Source: CAYZYK01 sp964482615 (GTDB taxonomy: Bacteria > Patescibacteriota > Minisyncoccia > Minisyncoccales > CAYZYK01). From it: a DNA stretch of 15,814 bases. The notes under the pieces were generated by a model that was not told where the DNA came from, did not search any database, and saw only the letters and a list, made by a program, of their open reading frames with translations. Location of the stretch: positions 1 to 15,814 of the forward strand of contig CAYZYK010000016.1 of NCBI GenBank assembly GCA_964482615.1, written 5' to 3'. This document shows positions 1 through 6,732 of this stretch, in pieces (positions within the stretch are counted from its first letter, which is position 1; each line of letters begins with the position of its first letter). Made by a program: the position numbers and the translations under genes.

Positions 1-5
1 AGAGA

Positions 6-33
6 TTGACACTTTTTAATTAAGGTATATAAT
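6..33 (+). promoter_or_regulatory. Consensus sigma-70-type promoter
   Basis: A perfect -35 hexamer TTGACA (6-11) and a perfect -10 hexamer TATAAT (28-33) are separated by 16 bp. Transcription would start near 40, giving a leader of about 29 nt that contains the GGAGGG ribosome binding site at 55-60. It drives the 106-residue gene at 69. Confidence 0.85.
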
Positions 34-68
34 ATATCTAGTTAACTTTAACTTGGAGGGAAGAGCAA

Positions 69-389
69 ATGGAGCTCGCAAGTCTTGAGCCTGGAATGTT
101 AGTTTATGATCTGGACAGGCGAAGCCTTGGTACAACAAGAGATAGCTCTCTTGAAGGAGAAATAGCTAATAACTTTGTTCAAATCAAGACCCCGCAAGGA
201 GTTACTTACCAGAGTTTTCGTGAAAAATCTAATATCTGGCCTATTATCTCAATCAGCGAAGAAGAAACAAGAATGGAGGTTTCTGAAGTAGTTAAAAACC
301 ATATATTTGAAATTCTCACTGTTCTTGTTCGGTTTTTCTTGAAAGCATCAGAAGAAACGCAACAAATACTGCTTGAGTTCTTAAGATAG
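69..389 (+). CDS. Hypothetical protein, 106 aa
   Basis: I do not recognise this family. The start is well supported: a GGAGGG Shine-Dalgarno sequence lies 8 nt upstream of the ATG, behind a consensus promoter, and a rho-independent terminator follows 15 bp after the stop, so the gene is its own transcription unit. The N-terminal 60 residues look like a small beta-rich domain (an EPGMLVYD-like opening, then a region with VQIKTPQG). The C-terminal 35 residues are a predicted hydrophobic/amphipathic helix (IFEILTVLVRFFLKASEE) that could contact the membrane or mediate oligomers. No signal peptide and no cysteines. Strong expression signals suggest a real, well-expressed small protein, but no function can be assigned. 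Confidence 0.75.
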   Translation: MELASLEPGMLVYDLDRRSLGTTRDSSLEGEIANNFVQIKTPQGVTYQSFREKSNIWPIISISEEETRMEVSEVVKNHIFEILTVLVRFFLKASEETQQILLEFLR

Positions 390-403
390 CCTACTCTCAT
401 ATG

Positions 404-435
404 GTCCGGGTTTACCCATCCGGACTTTTTCTTTT
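404..435 (+). terminator. Rho-independent terminator after the 106-aa gene
   Basis: A GC-rich stem GTCCGG (404-409) pairs with CCGGAC (420-425) across a 10-nt loop and is followed directly by a T-rich run (TTTTTCTTTT, 426-435). It lies 15 nt past the stop of the preceding gene and separates it from the AmmeMemoRadiSam operon. Confidence 0.85.
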
Positions 436-450
436 GAAAACCACAAAAAA

Positions 451-459
451 TGTTAAAAT
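451..459 (+). promoter_or_regulatory. Possible extended -10 promoter for the AmrS operon
   Basis: TGTTAAAAT is an extended -10 match (TG-n-TAAAAT). It lies between the upstream terminator and the ATG at 467, where a promoter is needed if the operon is independent. A TTGAAA at 434-439 sits only 14 bp upstream, so the -35 is poor. The predicted transcript would begin at or just before the ATG at 467, implying a leaderless message. The same nonamer occurs upstream of the minus-strand gene ending at 4919. Confidence 0.35.
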
Positions 460-466
460 GGAACTA

Positions 467-1483
467 ATGAAAGAAGTTTATCTTTACAAAAAATTGAAAG
501 ACAAAAAGGTACAATGTAGAAATTGCGCTCACCTCTGTGTTATTGAAGAAGGAAAAAGGGGTATTTGTGCTGTCAGGGAAAACAAAGAAGGCAAATTGTA
601 TGCTTTAAATTACGCTATAGCTTGTGCCTTAAGTGTTGATCCTGTTGAAAAAAAGCCCTTTTTCCATTTTTTACCAGGGTCTCAATCTTTGTCTTTGGCT
701 ACTGTGGGATGTAATTTTTCTTGTGATTCTTGTCAAAATTATCAAATATCTCAATGTCCTCAAATATCAGGTGAGATTAAGGGAGAGAAAGTTTTACCAA
801 AAGAGATTGTAAAACAGGCCTCAGAAAAGAAATTACCATCTATTTCTTACACTTATACAGAACCTGCTATTTTTTCAGAATATGCTCTTGATACAATGAA
901 GTTAGCTGAAGAGAATGGTTTGAAAAATATTTGGGTAACTAATGGTTTTTGGTCAGAGGAATTGTTTGATTTAATAAATCCTTATTTAGATGCTGTGAAT
1001 GTTGATTTGAAAAGTTTTGATAATAAATTCTACCAGAAATATTGTGCTGGAAAATTGAAACCGGTTTTGGACACCCTAAAAAGATTAAAAAAGAAAAATA
1101 TTTGGATTGAGGTAACAACCTTGGTCATTCCTACCTTATCTGACTCTGAAAAAATGTTTAAGGATATAGCTTCTTTTATTAAAAATGAACTAGGAAGGGA
1201 AACTCCTTGGCACATTAGTAAGTTTTCAGGAGCAATTTCTTGGAGAATGAAAAATTTACCCCCGACTAAAATTGAAACATTAAAGAAAGCTTATAAAATA
1301 GGAAAAGACATGGGTTTAAAATACGTTTATACTGGAAATGTGTCTGGAATTGAAACAGAAGACACCTTTTGTTCCGAATGTGGCAAGAAAATGATTAACA
1401 GAACAGGTTATACTATTGAGCGTTTTGATAAAAAGGGGAAATGTTCTTTTTGTGGAGAAAATCTAAATATTATAACTGATTAA
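467..1483 (+). CDS. amrS: AmmeMemoRadiSam system radical SAM enzyme
   Basis: A radical SAM protein of the AmrS family (about 338 aa), the enzyme partner of AMMECR1 and Memo-like proteins. Its substrate is not established. The SAM-cluster motif is CNFSCDSC (CxxxCxxC, about residues 82-89 from this start). An N-terminal cysteine set (CRNCAHLC, then a further Cys, about residues 17-34) and a C-terminal pair of CxxC motifs (CSEC and CSFC) look like zinc or auxiliary cluster sites typical of the family. The reading frame stays open upstream to 401, but that part overlaps the terminator hairpin. The MKEVYLYKKL start at 467 matches how family members begin; an ATG at 458 is the alternative. It is first in a six-gene operon, with the Memo/LigB-like gene starting 4 nt after its stop. 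Confidence 0.9.
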   Translation: MKEVYLYKKLKDKKVQCRNCAHLCVIEEGKRGICAVRENKEGKLYALNYAIACALSVDPVEKKPFFHFLPGSQSLSLATVGCNFSCDSCQNYQISQCPQISGEIKGEKVLPKEIVKQASEKKLPSISYTYTEPAIFSEYALDTMKLAEENGLKNIWVTNGFWSEELFDLINPYLDAVNVDLKSFDNKFYQKYCAGKLKPVLDTLKRLKKKNIWIEVTTLVIPTLSDSEKMFKDIASFIKNELGRETPWHISKFSGAISWRMKNLPPTKIETLKKAYKIGKDMGLKYVYTGNVSGIETEDTFCSECGKKMINRTGYTIERFDKKGKCSFCGENLNIITD

Positions 1484-1487
1484 CATT

Positions 1488-2303
1488 ATGAGTATTAAAT
1501 TTGCTTCAATTTGTCCTCATCCACCGGTTATTGTGCCAAGTGTTGGTTCATCTTACGATTTGAAAGAAGTTTCAGACACAATAAAGTCAATGAAGAAATT
1601 AGCTGTCTCTTTCAAAAAAAAGAAACCAGAGACAGTAATAATAATTTCTCCTCATAGCCAAGTAAGTTATAATCAGATGACTTTAAGTATGTCTTCTGTT
1701 CTATCTGGAGATTTTGGAGATTTTGCAGCTAGTGACATTAAAATGAGCTTTAAAAATGATTTAAAGTTGGTTGATTTTATTCAAGAAAAAGCAAGAGAAC
1801 AAAATATTCCAATAAGAATAGAAGATGTGCCAGAGCTAGATTATGGAGCTTTAGTCCCCCTTTATTATCTAACTGAAAATTATAAAAAAGAAGAAAAAGA
1901 GAAACTTAAAATAGTCCTTATTGCTTATTCTTACTTGAACAGAAAAACTCATTTTGAATTTGGCAAGATTATTTCTGAGGTTTGTGAAAACCAGAACAAA
2001 AACATAGCTTTTGTGGCCAGTGGAGATTTATCTCATCGTTTAACGCCCGAAGCTGAAGCAGGTTACTCTTCAAAAGGAAAGGAGTTTGATGAAAAATTAG
2101 TTGAGTTTTTAATGGAAAATAATACTGAGGGAATTTTAAATATGGACAAAAAATTAATAAAAGAAGCTGGTGAGTGTGGTTATTTATCGATTGTTGTCTT
2201 GCTTGGTCTTTTATCTGAACTTAAAGGAACTAGTTTTAGAATTTTATCTTATCAACCACCTTTCGGGGTAGGTTATCTTGTAACTAATGTAAGGGGGTTG
2301 TAA
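1488..2303 (+). CDS. AmmeMemoRadiSam protein B-like (LigB/Memo fold)
   Basis: A 271-aa protein of the class III extradiol dioxygenase LigB / Memo superfamily. It opens with ICPHPPVIVP (His11), then has ISPHSQ (His56), SGDLSH (Asp180, His183) and GECG (Glu229-Cys230). His11, His56 and Glu229 correspond to the two-His-one-Glu metal site of LigB-type enzymes. In many bacteria this same domain (with SGDFG and VPLYxL motifs) is fused to an AMMECR1 domain in one polypeptide. Here it is separate, and AMMECR1 is encoded three genes downstream. The segment LDYGALVPLYYL carries Tyr119 where relatives usually have His (DHG), which may alter metal binding or catalysis. Its position directly after amrS supports the assignment. 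The reaction is unknown. Confidence 0.85.
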   Translation: MSIKFASICPHPPVIVPSVGSSYDLKEVSDTIKSMKKLAVSFKKKKPETVIIISPHSQVSYNQMTLSMSSVLSGDFGDFAASDIKMSFKNDLKLVDFIQEKAREQNIPIRIEDVPELDYGALVPLYYLTENYKKEEKEKLKIVLIAYSYLNRKTHFEFGKIISEVCENQNKNIAFVASGDLSHRLTPEAEAGYSSKGKEFDEKLVEFLMENNTEGILNMDKKLIKEAGECGYLSIVVLLGLLSELKGTSFRILSYQPPFGVGYLVTNVRGL

Positions 2304-2308
2304 TCCTA

Positions 2309-3076
2309 ATGAATATTTCTTTTCAAAAAATTAAAGAAGTTTTAAAAGAAGATTCAAAATTAATAGAACTAAAAGAGTTTAAAAGAATTGTTTTTGTTGG
2401 TGAAACTCACGGAGATTTACAATCGTCTCAGAAAGTAATTAAAAATTATTTAAAACCGGGAAACAAGATTGTTTTCTTGGGAGATTACACTGATAGGGGT
2501 CCTGCTTCAAGAGAAAATTTAGATTTTCTATTGAAAATAAAAGAAGAAAACAAAGAAAGTATCTATTTGCTTCAGGGAAATCACGAAGGACATCATATTT
2601 TAAAGTTCTTCCCTGCTGATTTTTGGCGAGGATTAGATAAAAAAGAATATAAGAAGTACGCTTCAATAACAGAAAGGCTTCCCTTGGTTTTCACAACAAA
2701 AGACGTTATTGCTTTACATGGAGCTTTGCCTGATGTTAAGAACTTAAATGAAATAAACGATATAAAGTTAGGAAGCAAAGAATGGTTACAAATCTGTTGG
2801 GGTGATTTTGTTGAAAAAAAAGGCCAGAAACTTGAAAACAAAAATGTAATGGGGAGACCAAAGTTCGGTAAAGATTATTTTTTCAGATTAATGGAAACAT
2901 TTAACAAAAAAGTTTTAATTAGATCCCACCAAGCTCATTCACCTCAGTTCATGTTCAAAAAAAAATGTTTAACTTTGCTTACTTCTTCTGTTTATGGGAA
3001 AGAAAAAATTATCGCTATTTTAAATAAAGAAAAGAAAATAAAAACGGCTAAAGATTTAGAAATTGTAAAAATTTAA
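2309..3076 (+). CDS. PPP-family serine/threonine-type metallophosphatase
   Basis: A 255-aa calcineurin-like phosphoesterase of the PPP branch, likely a cytosolic protein phosphatase. Motifs in order: GETHGD (31-36), GDYTDRG (58-64), GNHE (90-93), the ALHG histidine at 137 and the RSHQ histidine at 207. Together these give the usual dinuclear metal site. The first motif departs from the canonical GDxHG: the metal-ligand Asp is Glu32. Family length and motif spacing are otherwise normal. It lies between the LigB-like gene and a second metallophosphoesterase, with 5-6 nt gaps, so it is probably co-expressed with the AmmeMemoRadiSam genes. No kinase partner is visible in the window. The substrate is unknown. 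Confidence 0.85.
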   Translation: MNISFQKIKEVLKEDSKLIELKEFKRIVFVGETHGDLQSSQKVIKNYLKPGNKIVFLGDYTDRGPASRENLDFLLKIKEENKESIYLLQGNHEGHHILKFFPADFWRGLDKKEYKKYASITERLPLVFTTKDVIALHGALPDVKNLNEINDIKLGSKEWLQICWGDFVEKKGQKLENKNVMGRPKFGKDYFFRLMETFNKKVLIRSHQAHSPQFMFKKKCLTLLTSSVYGKEKIIAILNKEKKIKTAKDLEIVKI

Positions 3077-3082
3077 ATTATT

Positions 3083-3589
3083 ATGAAAATAGCAGTAGTT
3101 TCAGATACTCACGATAATATACCAAATTTCAAAAAAGCAGTTTCTTTTATTGAAAAAAATAAAATTAAGCTTTTAATTCATTGTGGTGATATTTGCAGAG
3201 CATCTACTTTAAAAGAGATCCTTGAGGGGTTTTTAGGTGAAATCCATATTGTTTTTGGGAACGTTGATACTGATCGCTCAAAAATAATTAAGATAAGCAA
3301 AGAAGATCTTCCTCAAGTTAAAGTTTGGAGCAGAACAGGTGAAATTAATATTAATAATAAAACTATTGCTTTTTGTCATTTTCCTGAACTAGCAAAAGAT
3401 CTTGCTTTAAAAAGAAAATATGATTTGGTTTTTTACGGTCATACTCACAAACCCTGGGAAGAAAAGGTAAACGAAACAAGATTGGTGAATCCGGGAAATT
3501 TAGCTGGAATATTTCATAAACCAACCTTTGCTTTATATGACACTAAAACAGACAAATTAGAGTTAAAAATATTAGAGAAAATAAAATGA
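3083..3589 (+). CDS. YfcE/MJ0936-type metallophosphodiesterase
   Basis: A 168-aa small calcineurin-like phosphoesterase, the usual length of the YfcE/MJ0936 group, which cleaves phosphodiesters such as model substrates and possibly cyclic nucleotides. The motifs are VSDTHDN (7-13), HCGDI, FGNVD, a His in the CHFPE segment (normally THGH), FYGHTH and a terminal VNPGN. The metal-binding DxH, GD, GN and GHTH elements are all present, so it should be active. It is distinct from the upstream PPP enzyme, so the operon has two different phosphoesterases. The stop codon is one nucleotide from the ATG of the AMMECR1 gene, which suggests translational coupling. Confidence 0.85.
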   Translation: MKIAVVSDTHDNIPNFKKAVSFIEKNKIKLLIHCGDICRASTLKEILEGFLGEIHIVFGNVDTDRSKIIKISKEDLPQVKVWSRTGEININNKTIAFCHFPELAKDLALKRKYDLVFYGHTHKPWEEKVNETRLVNPGNLAGIFHKPTFALYDTKTDKLELKILEKIK

Positions 3590-3590
3590 T

Positions 3591-4172
3591 ATGCATTCTC
3601 TAGTCTCTCTTGCTAAATTGGCAGTTGAAAAATATCTGAAAGAGGGAAAGGTTATTTCACCCTCAAAAAGTCTAGATGATAACTATTTAAAAGAGAAAAA
3701 AGGAACATTTGTTACTTTAAAAAAGAATGGTAAATTGAGGGGTTGTATAGGAACTTATCTGGCAACAAAAGAGAATATTGCAAAAGAGGTTATTTCAAAC
3801 GCTATTGCTGCAGCAACAGAAGATTACAGGTTCGGAAAAATTAAAGAATCAGAACTTTCAAAGTTATCTTTCACTGTCTATGTCTTGAGTGAACCAAAAA
3901 GAGTTCAGAACCTAGAAGAATTGAATCCCCAAAAATATGGTATTATAGTGAAAACAAAGCCTATATCTTCTCCTCAAAAATCTAATGTTGTTTTCAATGG
4001 GCATTTACCATCAAAAACTGGAATTTTACTTCCAGAGATCGAAGGAATAGACACAAAAGAGAAACAGATATTTTTTGCTTCCCAAAAAGGTGGAATAAAT
4101 CCTAATTTAGATCAAACCTTAATTTATAAATTTAAGGTAGAAAAATTTAATGGCAAAGAAAAAAAAGGTTAA
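3591..4172 (+). CDS. amrA: AMMECR1 family protein (AmmeMemoRadiSam protein A)
   Basis: A 193-aa AMMECR1-domain protein, homologous to the human gene named for AMME syndrome; its molecular activity is unknown. The signature LRGCIG lies at 49-54, preceded by GTFVTLKKNGK and followed by the usual NAIAAATEDYRF helix. The segment QKYGIIVKTKP near residue 125 and a C-terminal KFKVEKF strand complete the domain, so it is full length. Cys52 in the signature is the conserved candidate functional residue. It follows the YfcE-like gene by one base and overlaps the next gene by 23 bp. Together with amrS and the LigB/Memo-like gene it makes up the three-component AmmeMemoRadiSam set. Confidence 0.92.
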   Translation: MHSLVSLAKLAVEKYLKEGKVISPSKSLDDNYLKEKKGTFVTLKKNGKLRGCIGTYLATKENIAKEVISNAIAAATEDYRFGKIKESELSKLSFTVYVLSEPKRVQNLEELNPQKYGIIVKTKPISSPQKSNVVFNGHLPSKTGILLPEIEGIDTKEKQIFFASQKGGINPNLDQTLIYKFKVEKFNGKEKKG

Positions 4173-4845
4173 AAAAGTAAGTAATAAAAAAATAAGTGAG
4201 TTATTGTATCAAATAGAGGAACTCTTAAACATCAAGGGGGTAGCTTACAAACCAAAGGCTTATAGAAAAGCAGCAGAAACTATAGAAAAGTTAGAAAAGA
4301 ATGTTTCTGAAATCTACAAAGAAAAAGGGATTGTTGGATTGAAAGAAATAAGCGGGGTTGGTAAAAGTATAGCCAAAAAAATTGAAGAATATTTAAAAAA
4401 GGGAAAAATAAAGTATTATGAGAACCTTAAAGAAGAAACAGCTATTCGTCAAATTGTTACCCATTATTTCAAAACTAAAGGATTAAGCTTAAAAGAATTA
4501 AAAAGAGACGCTAGAAAAAGAAAGATAATTTACTCAAGATATACAAAGCCAGCTAAACAACTTATGGAATTAGCAGGTTCTATTGAAAAATCAAAAAAAG
4601 CAATTAATAAAGTAGCTGAATGGGCTAAATCAAGAAACCTTGATTACGCTATTGAAACAGTCTTTAAAAAATGGCTAGAACTAGATAGATTGAAACCCAA
4701 AGAAATTGTTAAAAAACCTTTCTATCGCGGAGATCCTATGGTTTGGTCAGAAAATGAAAAAAAATGGTATGTTGTTGATGAAACGGGAGAATGGTTGGAG
4801 TTTGCAGATAAAGAAAAGGAAATAGAATGGAAAGAGGTGAAATAA
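4150..4845 (+). CDS. PolX N-terminal-like helix-hairpin-helix protein
   Basis: A 231-aa protein. Residues 11-93 match the N-terminal 8-kDa-like and HhH domain of family X DNA polymerases (ISELLYQIEELLNIKG, AYRKAAETIE, then the HhH motif GVGKSIAKKIEEYL at 69-82). The polymerase palm and PHP phosphoesterase domains are absent. Instead there is a basic helical region (about 95-185, with TRYTKPAK-like and AEWAKSRNLDYAIE segments) that I associate with conserved hypothetical proteins of CPR bacteria, and a Trp-rich end (WSENEKKWYVVDETGEWLEF). The lysine-rich N-terminus and HhH suggest DNA binding. An AAGGT sequence lies about 11 nt before the ATG. It overlaps the AMMECR1 gene by 23 bp and is the last gene of the operon. 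Repair or chromosome structure is a plausible role but is unproved. Confidence 0.8.
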   Translation: MAKKKKVKKVSNKKISELLYQIEELLNIKGVAYKPKAYRKAAETIEKLEKNVSEIYKEKGIVGLKEISGVGKSIAKKIEEYLKKGKIKYYENLKEETAIRQIVTHYFKTKGLSLKELKRDARKRKIIYSRYTKPAKQLMELAGSIEKSKKAINKVAEWAKSRNLDYAIETVFKKWLELDRLKPKEIVKKPFYRGDPMVWSENEKKWYVVDETGEWLEFADKEKEIEWKEVK

Positions 4846-4860
4846 TAAGAAAAAAGTAAA

Positions 4861-4896
4861 ACAAAAAAAGGTCGGTTTAAAAACCGATCCTTTTTT
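4861..4896. terminator. Bidirectional rho-independent terminator
   Basis: The stem GGTCGGTTT (4870-4878) pairs with AAACCGATCC (4881-4890), with one bulged base. It has TTTTTT (4891-4896) on the right and a run of seven A (4863-4869) on the left, which reads as a U-tract on the minus strand. It lies between two convergent genes and can end both transcripts. Confidence 0.9.
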
Positions 4897-4918
4897 GTTC
4901 TTAAATTGACTGAATTTT

Positions 4919-5521
4919 TTAAAGTTCACCTTCTGGAACCACAAACAAATCAATAAAATCTTCTCCTTCGTTCTTTTTCTCTTTTGAAACAACTTTTATC
5001 TTGAGTCGGTTAGATATTTCAGCTACCTCATACATTTTAGTACACAAACTAGGGGTAAATCCCGGCTTAAGTAAAGTATCACATTTATTATCTTCTGGAA
5101 GCCAAGGTTCCAATTCTCTCATATTCATGGGTGGGAAAACTCTGTCTTCTTCATCAATGACTTCTTCTATACTCCACTCTCTTCCATCTATGTTTTCTTT
5201 TCCAATATTTGTTACTCCGATTGTAACTTCGACAAATCGTTCTGTGGTAGTTAATCCTTCTTTTTTCTGCCACTGAAAATAGCCTTCTGCTTCTGGGAGA
5301 CTATTACTTCTATCTATTGCTTTTTCAAAATGAAATTTCAGATTTCCCACAGTAACTTCATATACTGGCTGTGGTTCTTTTAGTTCTTGATCCTCTGGTT
5401 TTGGAGCTGGAGGAGATACCACAAATCTAAATACCAAAGCAGCAATTATAATTGCAACAAAAATAACCCCCACTATTACTAAGACATTAGCTCCTTTTTG
5501 ATAATTTATTTTATTCTTCAT
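4919..5521 (-). CDS. Membrane-anchored DUF4352-like exported protein
   Basis: A 200-aa protein with one N-terminal transmembrane anchor (about residues 11-33, rich in V and I) after a short positively charged start. A proline/acid linker follows (PPAPKPEDQE), then an extracytoplasmic beta-rich domain from about residue 52. That domain resembles the immunoglobulin-like DUF4352 group: a FVEVTIGVTNIGKENID strand pair and a later LKPGF turn, which matches the conserved PGxxxxGxLVF region. Two cysteines (147 and 160) flank the LKPGF turn and could form a disulfide outside the cell. The DUF4352 placement is by motif only. It is monocistronic, ending at the bidirectional terminator. Function unknown; cell-surface or adhesion-related is the usual guess for the fold. 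Confidence 0.7.
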   Translation of the reverse strand: MKNKINYQKGANVLVIVGVIFVAIIIAALVFRFVVSPPAPKPEDQELKEPQPVYEVTVGNLKFHFEKAIDRSNSLPEAEGYFQWQKKEGLTTTERFVEVTIGVTNIGKENIDGREWSIEEVIDEEDRVFPPMNMRELEPWLPEDNKCDTLLKPGFTPSLCTKMYEVAEISNRLKIKVVSKEKKNEGEDFIDLFVVPEGEL

Positions 5522-5561
5522 GTTTTTGTGCTGATATTTGTTAACAAAAGAATCTTCTATT

Positions 5562-5589
5562 ATTTTAACATAAAGACCCGAGAAAACAA
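5562..5589 (-). promoter_or_regulatory. Possible promoter for the DUF4352-like gene
   Basis: On the minus strand, the extended -10 TGTTAAAAT (5570-5562) lies 16 bp from TTGTTT (5589-5584), a partial -35. Initiation near 5555 would give a leader of about 34 nt. The same TGTTAAAAT occurs before the AmrS operon. The -35 element overlaps the first copy of the GAAAACAATCT repeat. Confidence 0.35.
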
Positions 5590-5600
5590 TCTTAAGATTT
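5577..5600. repeat. GAAAACAATCT element, copy 1
   Basis: CCCGAGAAAACAATCTTAAG shares the core GAAAACAATCT with the hairpins at 6593 and 7017. It lies 26 bp past the stop of the minus-strand 81-aa gene. Only a short AATC/GATT stem (5589-5600) remains, so this copy would be a weak terminator. Confidence 0.45.
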
Positions 5601-5625
5601 TTTATTAAATTGAGACGTATTGATT

Positions 5626-5871
5626 TTATTCATTTTTTCCAAAAATTCTCTTGAAAATTTTAGCAAAATCTATTGCATCAAAAATCACTTCTCCAATTAT
5701 AGCAAAAGGAATAGCTATCATGATTATAATGCCGATTACCCTCAGAGTAATCGGTTGATCAGTAGCAAGCTTAATAGCCAATAAATCTTCAACAATACCA
5801 ATAATAATACCAAAAATTAATAATTCAAAAATTACTTCCCATTTTCTCCATTTGTCAATTTTCTTTTTCAT
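5626..5871 (-). CDS. Small two-helix membrane protein, 81 aa
   Basis: An 81-aa hydrophobic protein with a basic N-terminus (MKKKIDKWRKWE) and two predicted membrane helices (about 14-35 and 43-65, joined by a short polar loop TDQPITLRV). It ends in a basic amphipathic tail (AKIFKRIFGKNE). The composition and positive-inside pattern put both termini in the cytoplasm. I do not recognise a named family. It lies 20 bp downstream of the decayed ferric-reductase-like gene on the same strand and was probably transcribed with it. No Shine-Dalgarno sequence is visible. The protein looks real because of its clean helix pattern, but its function is unknown. Confidence 0.65.
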   Translation of the reverse strand: MKKKIDKWRKWEVIFELLIFGIIIGIVEDLLAIKLATDQPITLRVIGIIIMIAIPFAIIGEVIFDAIDFAKIFKRIFGKNE

Positions 5872-5891
5872 GTTTTTATTTAATTAAAAAT

Positions 5892-6520
5892 TTATACAGT
5901 TTTTTCCTCAGAAATAATTTTAACAAAAGCAAAGAATTGAATAAATACAACAATTAAAATCATAATAATCGCTGTCCAGCCGAACTAGTCTAGTCCCGGA
6001 TCACCATAGGAAGAGAAAATTTGGAAATAAAGTAAATGAACAGAAACTAAATAAAACAAAACATAAGAGAAACTATGTAACCATTTCCAAGATTCTATTC
6101 CTAAAAATTTTATCACTTTCCCAAAAGAAGTAGCAGCTAAAATTAAAGCCCAAAAAAGAGCAACAAATCCTATAAAATTGGCGAGACCGTACCCCCCACT
6201 CCTCCACCCAAAGCTTTCAGAATGCTCCAGTTGGGACGACCATAAAGTACAAATCCCACATGTAAAAGCGCTGTAATGGTAAACCATATTCCAAGCTCAC
6301 TTCTCCAGTTCCAAGGGCTTTCCCATGGAGACGAAACTTTTCTCGGTTTTCTGATTCTCATCCAGAGTCCAATAATCATAGTAAAAAACAAGAGCACAAA
6401 AGAAACACGAGCCAAAGCACTGCTCCATCTTACACCCAAGAAGAATCTGAAAAACAGAGCCACTACTATTGAAAAAAGACCTACTAATATATGTTGTAAC
6501 CATGTATTTTTGGTATCCAT
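5892..6520 (-). pseudogene. Ferric-reductase-like membrane cytochrome, frameshifted
   Basis: Read on the minus strand from the ATG at 6520, this encodes a multi-helix membrane protein in two frames. The first frame runs through residue 110 and then goes off frame in a run of six G (6197-6192 on +). One extra G would join it to the second frame, which continues YGLANFIGFVALFWALILAA, then WKWLHSFSYVLFYLVSVHLL. That frame meets a TAG at 5987-5985, beyond which it stays open for a further hydrophobic helix (FGWTAIIMILIVVF) ending at a TAA at 5894-5892. The rebuilt product is about 209 aa with about six helices. Histidines in ALLHVG, WLHSF and VHLLY fit the heme-b ligands of the ferric reductase/MsrQ-like transmembrane family. 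Two independent lesions argue for a pseudogene; homopolymer miscalling could explain only the first. A TATAAT lies at 6546-6541. Confidence 0.75.
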
Positions 6521-6732
6521 ATTTTAAAGATTTCACTTATATTATATTAATATTAATTCTATATTTTTTATCTTATTTTATCAAACCAAAAACCCAAGAA
6601 ACAATCTCGGGCTTCCCTGCTCCCCGGTCTGGAAGACATTAGAACTGGGATATTAGGGGTTTAAAAAAAAGCCTTTCTTTGTTGGGTTTCTAAATTTAGA
6701 TTATCTTAATTGTCTATCTAAACCAACAAAAG
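6521..6732. other. Hairpin-rich non-coding stretch
   Basis: No convincing coding frame was found here. Besides the terminator at 6588-6612 there is a second inverted repeat: CCCGGT (6623-6628) with ACTGGG (6644-6649), one G-U pair. A run of eight A lies at 6663-6670, which would be a U-tract on the minus strand. The stretch is probably the 3' untranslated region of the coiled-coil gene plus the upstream region of the decayed cytochrome gene. Confidence 0.5.
6588..6612 (-). terminator. Terminator hairpin with GAAACAATCT repeat, copy 2
   Basis: On the minus strand, CCCGAGA (6611-6605) pairs with TCTTGGG (6599-6593) with one G-U pair and is followed by TTTTT (6592-6588). It lies about 120 bp beyond the stop of the 78-aa coiled-coil gene. 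It shares the GAAA(A)CAATCTCGGG sequence with the hairpin at 7013. Confidence 0.6.

Noticed and set aside
401..466. N-terminal extension of the AmrS protein back to 401
   Set aside because: It overlaps the terminator hairpin and U-tract at 404-435 and does not resemble family N-termini; the ATG at 467 fits better.
5985..5987. Recoding of TAG as a sense codon
   Set aside because: The gene at 69-389 ends in TAG just before a terminator, so TAG works as a stop here; a point mutation in a decaying gene is simpler.
5985..6287. Independent gene starting MVYHYSAFTC
   Set aside because: Its first 30 residues are the wrong-frame reading of the upstream half of the cytochrome-like gene; only the part after the G-run continues that protein.
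6600..6670. tRNA-like fold near GTTCTAAT on the minus strand
   Set aside because: No acceptor stem, anticodon arm or proper T-loop could be assembled.
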